A stretch of DNA of 10,532 nucleotides from CAZTLI01 sp964614375 (GTDB lineage: Bacteria > Chloroflexota > Anaerolineae > Aggregatilineales > Phototrophicaceae), in contig CAZTLI010000163.1 in NCBI GenBank assembly GCA_964614375.1, positions 1 to 10,532 of the forward strand, given 5' to 3'. Each line of letters begins with the position of its first letter. Position 1 is the stretch's first letter. Positions 5,943 through 10,532 of this stretch are shown here, piece by piece. The translations under genes and the position numbers were made by a program. The notes under the pieces were generated by a model. It saw only the letters and a list, made by a program, of their open reading frames with translations. It was not told where the DNA came from and searched no databases.

Positions 5943-7628
5943 TTAGATGAATGCGGGTTCTTCGTACACACCGAACACGTCGCGCATGACATCCGTTATT
6001 TCGCTGAGTGTTGCATAGGCTTTTGCCGCCTCAATGAGATAGGGCATGGTGTTTTTGCCATTTAGACAGGCATCACGCACGGCGTTGAGTGATTCTTCAA
6101 CCTTCTGATTATCGCGTTCCAATCGTAAGGTTTGCAAGCGATTGACTTGACGATTGTAGCCGTCGGGATCCATTTCCAGAATCGGAATACGAATGTCTTC
6201 TTCGACAACATGCTGATTGACGCCCACGATATGGCGCTCGCTTTTGTCTAATTCCATTTTGTGACGATAGCTGGCGTCGGCAATTTCTTGCTGGAAGAAC
6301 CCGGCATCAATTGCGGGTAAAACACCACCCAATTCATCAATCCGCTGGAAATAGTCATAGACCGCTTTTTCAGTATCATTGGTGAGTTTTTCCATGAAAT
6401 AGCTGCCACCAAGCGGATCAATCGTATTCACGACGCCGGACTCTTCGAGGATGATTTGCTGCGTTCGCATTGCCAGCGTAACGGCATGTTCGCTGGGGAG
6501 GGCGAGGGCTTCATCCATGCTGTTGGTGTGCAGCGATTGCGCGCCGCCCAATACCGCCGCCAATGCCTGTATCGTCACGCGCATCAGATTGATTTCCGGC
6601 TGCTGTGCGCTGAGGCTGACTCCCGCTGTTTGCGTATGAAAGCGCATCAGCCATGAACGCGGATTCTTCGCGCCAAAAGTTTCTTTCATCTCGCGCGCCC
6701 AGATGCGCCGTGCCGCGCGCAGTTTGGCGATTTCCTCGAAAAAGTCATTATGCACATTGAAGAAAAAGCTCAAGCGGGGGGCAAAGTCATCAATGTCTAA
6801 TCCGCGCTTTAATGCCCAGCGCACATATTCCAGTCCATCGGCCAGTGTAAATGCCAGTTCCTGTACGGCGGTACTGCCCGCTTCACGGATGTGATAGCCG
6901 CTGATGCTGATGGTGTTCCACAGCGGCATTTCGTGTGTGCCAAATTCGATGGTATCGGTTACCAATCGCATCGACGGTTCGGGCGGGAAGATAAATTCTT
7001 TCTGGGCGATGTATTCCTTGAGGATGTCGTTTTGCAGCGTGCCGCGCAATTTAGAGCGATGGACCCCCTGTTTTTCGGCAGCGGCGATATACATGGCCCA
7101 GATCATCGGTGCAGGACTGTTAATGGTCATGCTGGTCGAGATGTCGCCCAGTGGAATACCGTCCAGCAAAATTTCCATATCCTTGAGCGAACTGACGGCT
7201 ACGCCACATTTGCCAAATTCACCCAATGCTTCCGGCGCGTCGGTATCGTAACCCATCAATGTTGCCAGGTCGAAAGCGATGGACAACCCCATGTTGCCCT
7301 GTTCAATCAGGTATTTATAGCGTTCGTTGGTTTCTTCCGCTGTTCCGAATCCAGCAAAAATCCGCATTGTCCAGGGTTTACCACGATACCCGGTTGCGTG
7401 GACGCCCCGTGTGAAGGGATATTCACCCGGATTGCCGAGGTCGCGCTCATAATCAAGATCCGCCACATCCAAAGGCGTATACAACCGTTCAATCGGAACA
7501 CTGGACTCGGTGATAAATGGTTTATCGCGTTCTGGCATCCGGTCAAGCGTGTTCTTCAGCGTTGTGTCTTTCCACTTTTGATTGTAACGCTCCAAAGATT
7601 CTAATTTTCTTTTGTCAAAAGTCGTCAT
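5943..7628 (-). CDS. B12-dependent acyl-CoA mutase large subunit, isobutyryl-CoA mutase-like (methylmalonyl-CoA mutase family)
   Basis: This is the substrate-binding TIM-barrel subunit of an adenosylcobalamin-dependent acyl-CoA mutase, 561 residues. It lacks the C-terminal B12-binding domain (no DxHxxG), so a separate small subunit must exist elsewhere, as for IcmA/IcmB. The barrel motifs are intact: PFTRG (71-75), FAGFGTAEETN (91-101), GLSIAFDLAT (114-123), GTLQNDILKEYIAQ (196-209), SGYHIREAG (243-251) and TQTAGVSLSAQQP. Residues run two ahead of the P. shermanii methylmalonyl-CoA mutase numbering. Gln199 and His246 are kept. The carboxylate-recognising Tyr89 and Arg207 are replaced by Phe91 and Gln209, the pair found in isobutyryl-CoA mutase. 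I therefore predict isobutyryl/n-butyryl-CoA interconversion, not methylmalonyl/succinyl-CoA. It also lacks the Ile/Asp signature of 2-hydroxyisobutyryl-CoA mutase. GGAG lies 11 bases before the ATG. The unit is monocistronic, with its own promoter and terminator. Confidence 0.92.
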   Translation of the reverse strand: MTTFDKRKLESLERYNQKWKDTTLKNTLDRMPERDKPFITESSVPIERLYTPLDVADLDYERDLGNPGEYPFTRGVHATGYRGKPWTMRIFAGFGTAEETNERYKYLIEQGNMGLSIAFDLATLMGYDTDAPEALGEFGKCGVAVSSLKDMEILLDGIPLGDISTSMTINSPAPMIWAMYIAAAEKQGVHRSKLRGTLQNDILKEYIAQKEFIFPPEPSMRLVTDTIEFGTHEMPLWNTISISGYHIREAGSTAVQELAFTLADGLEYVRWALKRGLDIDDFAPRLSFFFNVHNDFFEEIAKLRAARRIWAREMKETFGAKNPRSWLMRFHTQTAGVSLSAQQPEINLMRVTIQALAAVLGGAQSLHTNSMDEALALPSEHAVTLAMRTQQIILEESGVVNTIDPLGGSYFMEKLTNDTEKAVYDYFQRIDELGGVLPAIDAGFFQQEIADASYRHKMELDKSERHIVGVNQHVVEEDIRIPILEMDPDGYNRQVNRLQTLRLERDNQKVEESLNAVRDACLNGKNTMPYLIEAAKAYATLSEITDVMRDVFGVYEEPAFI

Positions 7629-7664
7629 GTGCGATTGGTCTCCGTATGCGTGTCTTTAGATGTG

Positions 7665-7693
7665 ATTATAACAGTTCGTGGTCAAAAACTAAG
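7665..7693 (-). promoter_or_regulatory. Candidate promoter of the acyl-CoA mutase gene
   Basis: A perfect TATAAT lies on the minus strand at 7670-7665, about 36 bases before the mutase ATG. The -35 position 17 bases upstream (CTTAGT, 7693-7688) is a poor match. A TTGACC exists at 7685-7680 but is too close (9 bases). The support comes mainly from the perfect -10 and its location. Confidence 0.45.
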
Positions 7694-7717
7694 TTTTTCT
7701 ACAGAATTACCAATGCT

Positions 7718-8749
7718 TTAGAGCCGTTTGAGGTATTCCACCAGCAAGCGCGTGACGTTTGGGATGGCGTTGACATGGGCAATTTCAAAGCCGTGAGAAT
7801 TATCGCGCGCGAAACCAAAAGCCGCTGTGCGCCCGGCTAAGCCGCTGCGTTTGATGACTGCTGCATCAGATGACGCGCCGTTGTAAATGACGGGTTGCGC
7901 GCCAAAACCGAGTTCATTCGCGATTTTGAGTAAAAGATCACAATCGGTCTTATTGTGATAGACAGCTTCTTTGTACCAGATGACCGGACGCGCATCGACC
8001 ACCAGCGGCGTGCCATGCGCGACAGGTGATGTATCCAGCGCGATGCAAATATCGGGTTGCAGGCGTTGTGCTGCCCGTGCCGCGCCAATCAACCCGACCT
8101 CTTCGCTGGTTGTGGCCACAAAATACAGGTCGAGCGGCAGGCTTTCCAGCGCCAGTTCACGCGCTGCCAGAATCATACTCACCAGTCCCATGCGATCATC
8201 CAACGCGAACGATGCCACATAATCACCTAAATGCTGAATTTGTTTGCGTTCTTTCGCAACAACTGCCCGACTGCCGATATGCACACCTTTTGCCGCTAAT
8301 TGGTCGGGTGTGAGGCCGGTGAACAGGCTGATGTGTTCCCATTTGAGGGGTTTTTTGTTCACCAGTTCAGCAACTGGCCCCGTTTGCGTGTGGACTGAAC
8401 CGACTGACAGCACTGCCCGCACGACTTGCCCATCATCCCCCAGTATATCGACAGGCCCTTCGCCATATTTCCAGGGATAGGACCCGCCCACATTCTGCAC
8501 ACTCAGCCTGCCGTCGGGTCGGACTTCAGTAAGGACCATACCAATTTCATCTTTGTGCGCGCAGACCATGACCTTTACACCTGTGCCGGGGAGCTGGGCA
8601 TAGAGATTGGTGCTGGCATCCTGCCACACTTTCGCGCCCGTCGCCTCGAACTCGCGCCAGATAGGGATTTCAATTTCCTGTTCATCACCCGAAGGTGAGT
8701 GACATTTAATCAATTCGCTTAGTAGATTGAGTATTTCGTGCTGAGTCAT
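7718..8749 (-). CDS. M42 family metallo-aminopeptidase
   Basis: This is a di-metal aminopeptidase of MEROPS family M42 (TET/glutamyl or deblocking aminopeptidase type), likely cytoplasmic and often a dodecamer. It trims short peptides and has sometimes been mis-named endoglucanase or FrvX. The 343 residues are normal length. The metal and catalytic residues are all seen: His65 and Asp67 (AHKDEIG), bridging Asp184 (LDDRMG), catalytic Glu216 with Glu217 (TTSEEVGLIGA), Asp239 (ALDTSP) and His319 (NSHGFE). The PDZ-like insertion region spans about 72-165. I start at the ATG at 8749 because AGGGAG lies 6 bases upstream. An in-frame TTG three bases earlier is less likely. It is transcribed divergently from the CHAD gene and followed by the separately promoted mutase gene. 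Substrate preference cannot be read. Confidence 0.93.
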   Translation of the reverse strand: MTQHEILNLLSELIKCHSPSGDEQEIEIPIWREFEATGAKVWQDASTNLYAQLPGTGVKVMVCAHKDEIGMVLTEVRPDGRLSVQNVGGSYPWKYGEGPVDILGDDGQVVRAVLSVGSVHTQTGPVAELVNKKPLKWEHISLFTGLTPDQLAAKGVHIGSRAVVAKERKQIQHLGDYVASFALDDRMGLVSMILAARELALESLPLDLYFVATTSEEVGLIGAARAAQRLQPDICIALDTSPVAHGTPLVVDARPVIWYKEAVYHNKTDCDLLLKIANELGFGAQPVIYNGASSDAAVIKRSGLAGRTAAFGFARDNSHGFEIAHVNAIPNVTRLLVEYLKRL

Positions 8750-8774
8750 CAATTGCTCCCTGAAATATTACGAA

Positions 8775-8789
8775 TTTAATTATATTAAA
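8775..8789. repeat. AT-rich inverted repeat in the M42/CHAD divergent region
   Basis: TTTAAT-TAT-ATTAAA is a perfect dyad with 6-base arms and a 3-base centre. It covers the M42-side -10 candidate and lies just upstream of the CHAD-side -35. It could be an operator or simply AT-rich promoter DNA. Confidence 0.4.
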
Positions 8790-8807
8790 CATGGTGTGGC
8801 GTGCTTG
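8779..8807 (-). promoter_or_regulatory. Candidate promoter for the M42 peptidase gene
   Basis: A perfect TATAAT lies on the minus strand at 8784-8779, about 30 bases before the ATG at 8749. The hexamer 17 bases upstream (CAAGCA, 8807-8802) is a poor -35. It overlaps the -35 of the opposite-facing CHAD promoter. Confidence 0.4.
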
Positions 8808-8832
8808 AAAATCAGTTGCTTTGTAGCATAAT
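8805..8832 (+). promoter_or_regulatory. Promoter of the CHAD gene
   Basis: TTGAAA (8805-8810) and CATAAT (8827-8832), spaced 16 bases, each match the sigma-70 consensus at five of six positions, the best promoter in the window. The transcript would start near 8839, which rules out translation starts at 8801 and 8837 and supports the ATG at 8876. Confidence 0.6.
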
Positions 8833-8875
8833 TGTCATGGGCAGATTAAACATCCTTAACAAATTGAGGCGTCTC

Positions 8876-9832
8876 ATGCTTCATGAAAAGCGGATAAGCA
8901 AGCTGACAGCGTGCATTCAACCAATTGCATTGATGGATTCGGTTGCAGAAGCAGGTCGCAAGGCGATGGTCGCTCATTGTATCCACATGCTGGAACATGA
9001 AGAAGGCAGTCGCTATGATCATGATATTGAAGATATTCATCAGATGCGTGTAGCCACCCGCCGGATGCGAAGCGCCTTTCGCCTATTAAAACCTTATTAT
9101 ACGGCAAGCATCGTTACCAGCTATACATCCGCGCTCAAGCAAACGGCTTCCTTGTTAGGCGATGTGCGTGATATAGATGTGATTCTGCAAGCTATCGTGC
9201 GGCAGCCCTTGATGGGAAACAATGGGAATTATGGTGAAAGTGCCGAAAATCCTTTGATTGACCGCTTGGATAAAGAGCGCCTCAAAGCCCGTGTCGCGTT
9301 AGTGGAATGGTTGGACAGCAAAGCCTATCGTCAGTTCGTGAAGTCTTTTACCCGCTTCTTACGTACACCCGATATGGGGACAACGCCAGCCGCCGAAGAT
9401 ACAACGCCGTATCAAGTCCGGCATGTTGTGCCTGTGTTACTGCATCGGTATCTCGCGGCAGTCCGCGCATTTGATGTGATTGACAACCCTGACGCAGAAA
9501 CATTGCACCGCTTACGGATTCGTTTTAAACGATTACGCTATGCGACAGAGTTATTTAGCGATGTTTTGGGCCCATCTATTGACCGATTTGTTGATGTCCT
9601 CAAGGTCATTCAAGATCATCTGGGGACGTTGCAAGATATTGTGATGGCGCGGTATTACCTTGAAAATCTCAGCAAACTCAAGAAGCCGCAAATCGAAGCG
9701 CGGGATGCCTTTTTCGCCTACCTTGATCGCCGCGAAATTGAATTATTGGCGCAATGGACAGCTATTTGGTCTCAGTTTAATGCACCTGAGACCTTGCGTG
9801 TTTTTTCAGATGCGCTGCTGGTATTGCGCTAG
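8876..9832 (+). CDS. CHAD domain-containing protein
   Basis: CHAD is an all-helical domain with conserved histidines and basic residues. Characterised members bind inorganic polyphosphate and often locate to polyphosphate granules. The protein (318 residues from the chosen start) shows the two internally repeated halves: IHQMRVATRRMR (54-65) with LGDVRDIDV (94-102), and LHRLRIRFKRLRY (210-222) with LGTLQDIVMA (249-258). His55, Arg58, Arg62, Arg63, His211, Arg214, Lys218 and Arg221 supply the expected anion-binding surface. There is no CYTH domain, signal peptide or membrane segment. The open frame could begin at GTG 8801 or ATG 8837, but the predicted promoter overlaps both. GAGG six bases before ATG 8876 makes that the likely start. 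No polyphosphate kinase or phosphatase gene is in the window. It converges on the next gene with a 4-base gap. Confidence 0.9.
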   Translation: MLHEKRISKLTACIQPIALMDSVAEAGRKAMVAHCIHMLEHEEGSRYDHDIEDIHQMRVATRRMRSAFRLLKPYYTASIVTSYTSALKQTASLLGDVRDIDVILQAIVRQPLMGNNGNYGESAENPLIDRLDKERLKARVALVEWLDSKAYRQFVKSFTRFLRTPDMGTTPAAEDTTPYQVRHVVPVLLHRYLAAVRAFDVIDNPDAETLHRLRIRFKRLRYATELFSDVLGPSIDRFVDVLKVIQDHLGTLQDIVMARYYLENLSKLKKPQIEARDAFFAYLDRREIELLAQWTAIWSQFNAPETLRVFSDALLVLR

Positions 9833-9836
9833 TGAA

Positions 9837-10532
9837 CTAACGTTTTGAAAACACCGTTTCCAGCATGATACTGTCGCCTGCCGCTGCGCCATCTACTGAT
9901 ACAAGTAGTCGTTCATCATCTGATAAACGATACATCCCCACCACAATGCGATAATTGTTCCCATCAGGCACGCTGTCCGGGTCATCAAGCTGCAAAAATC
10001 GACGATCTATGACAATTTCACCCGGCTCCCATACCTGTGTCGTATAGTAGTAGTTCATGCCGTGTCGAGTCACGACATCGACTGGCCCATCCCAACTTGC
10101 AAACACTGTCCCCGCCTCGTCTACAAGATGGATATACACCATATAATCGTCGTCTATTGGCGCGATAACCTGCCAGAAGAATTCTATGAGTATGCGTTCA
10201 CGGTCAATAAACAGATTATAGTGGACGTTGCTGCCGATGTAGCGAATCGAGTCGCCTAACAGAACATCCGCCTCAGTGCGATTGCTGATATTGAGGTCGT
10301 TGGGAGAAATCATTCGATAGCCGATGTTCAATTCATAATTTTCATAGAAGAAGTTGCCATCATCGTGTGTCGCGCGGGGTTGGAACAGATCCACACGACC
10401 CAACCCCGCCACGATCTGATTCTGCGTCCAATCTATCCCGGCATCTTCATAGCGCCACTGGGCATGTTGACTGTATAAGTAATGTGTCGCGCCTTCCAGT
10501 TCTTCAATCCGTGTTGGTACGCGCGTGATGTC
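9837..10532 (-). CDS. Probable envelope or membrane glycosyltransferase-type protein, C-terminal domain only (partial)
   Basis: This is the C-terminal 231 residues of a larger protein. The frame is open to the window edge, and the GTG at 10412 is internal. No transmembrane segment or catalytic motif is in view. The visible part is rich in Tyr, Asp and beta-prone residues. It contains a sandwich-like segment: FFWQVIAPIDDDYMVYIHL, then VDEAGTVFASWDGPV, then TTQVWEPGEIVIDRRFLQL, then NYRIVVGMYRL. That order (shared Y-IHL-D, a W-PGE-V-D turn, then Y-i-vG-Y) is one I associate with the extracytoplasmic C-terminal domains of large Chloroflexota membrane proteins, often labelled family-39 glycosyltransferases. 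This is from memory, not a search. The protein may equally be another secreted protein. The stop codon is 4 bases from that of the convergent CHAD gene. Confidence 0.72.
   Translation of the reverse strand, partial: DITRVPTRIEELEGATHYLYSQHAQWRYEDAGIDWTQNQIVAGLGRVDLFQPRATHDDGNFFYENYELNIGYRMISPNDLNISNRTEADVLLGDSIRYIGSNVHYNLFIDRERILIEFFWQVIAPIDDDYMVYIHLVDEAGTVFASWDGPVDVVTRHGMNYYYTTQVWEPGEIVIDRRFLQLDDPDSVPDGNNYRIVVGMYRLSDDERLLVSVDGAAAGDSIMLETVFSKR

Noticed and set aside
6891..7604. 237-codon plus-strand open frame antisense to the mutase gene
   Set aside because: The minus strand encodes an unambiguous mutase across the whole span, while the antisense product has no recognisable domain. It is a shadow of the real gene's codon use.
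5943..7628. Hydroxyisobutyryl-CoA or ethylmalonyl-CoA mutase identity for the mutase
   Set aside because: The 2-hydroxyisobutyryl-CoA mutase signature (Ile90, Asp117) is replaced by Phe91 and Ala118, and the overall motifs resemble the isobutyryl-CoA mutase group more closely. Ethylmalonyl-CoA mutase usually carries its B12 domain in the same chain.
7684..7698. Hairpin AAAAAC-TAA-GTTTTT after the M42 gene as a terminator
   Set aside because: The stem is only six mostly A-T pairs with a 3-base loop and no T tract beyond the stem. It is too weak to call.
8750..8752. TTG start for the M42 gene at 8752
   Set aside because: The adjacent ATG at 8749 has better spacing from AGGGAG and is the more usual codon.

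Overview
The window is an ordinary chromosomal stretch of a bacterium, with roughly half G+C by eye. It holds ten protein genes and no RNA genes, CRISPR arrays, insertion sequences or phage genes that I can recognise. The best guess for the host is Chloroflexota (Anaerolineae-like). The clues are a DnaE with a long acidic linker and an extra C-terminal domain, an intein-interrupted dnaE, a CHAD-domain protein, an M42 aminopeptidase, a separate-subunit acyl-CoA mutase and a large envelope protein with a beta-rich C-terminal domain. This assignment rests on gene style and is moderate to low in confidence.

Layout. Bases 1-1986 (+) are the 3' part of dnaE. The first 429 bases are the C-terminal end of an intein and the rest is the C-extein, closed by a clear intrinsic terminator at 2005-2044. 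pfkA (2201-3166, +) follows and meets, tail to tail with a 10-base gap, a minus-strand cluster. In transcription order that cluster is a DUF4177-like small protein (5801-5421), an SDR oxidoreductase (5387-4605), an aldose-1-epimerase-like protein (4594-3677) and a YbaK/EbsC-type deacylase (3668-3177). Gaps of 33, 10 and 8 bases, with Shine-Dalgarno sequences overlapping upstream stop codons, point to one coupled operon. A terminator at 5881-5919 separates it from the acyl-CoA mutase gene (7628-5943, minus). Next come an M42 aminopeptidase (8749-7718, minus) and, divergently, a CHAD-domain gene (8876-9832, +). The right edge holds the C-terminal 231 residues of a probable envelope protein (10532-9837, minus), convergent with CHAD across 4 bases.

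Function. The genes are housekeeping or central metabolism: replication (DnaE), glycolysis (PfkA), sugar anomer interconversion, tRNA proofreading (YbaK), B12-dependent acyl-CoA isomerisation, peptide turnover and probable polyphosphate binding (CHAD). There is no obvious new multi-gene system. The two observations most worth following are the dnaE intein, whose junction falls at FNK|SH only three residues from the site of the cyanobacterial split DnaE intein, and the mutase. The mutase would usually be labelled methylmalonyl-CoA mutase but carries the Phe/Gln pair typical of isobutyryl-CoA mutase.
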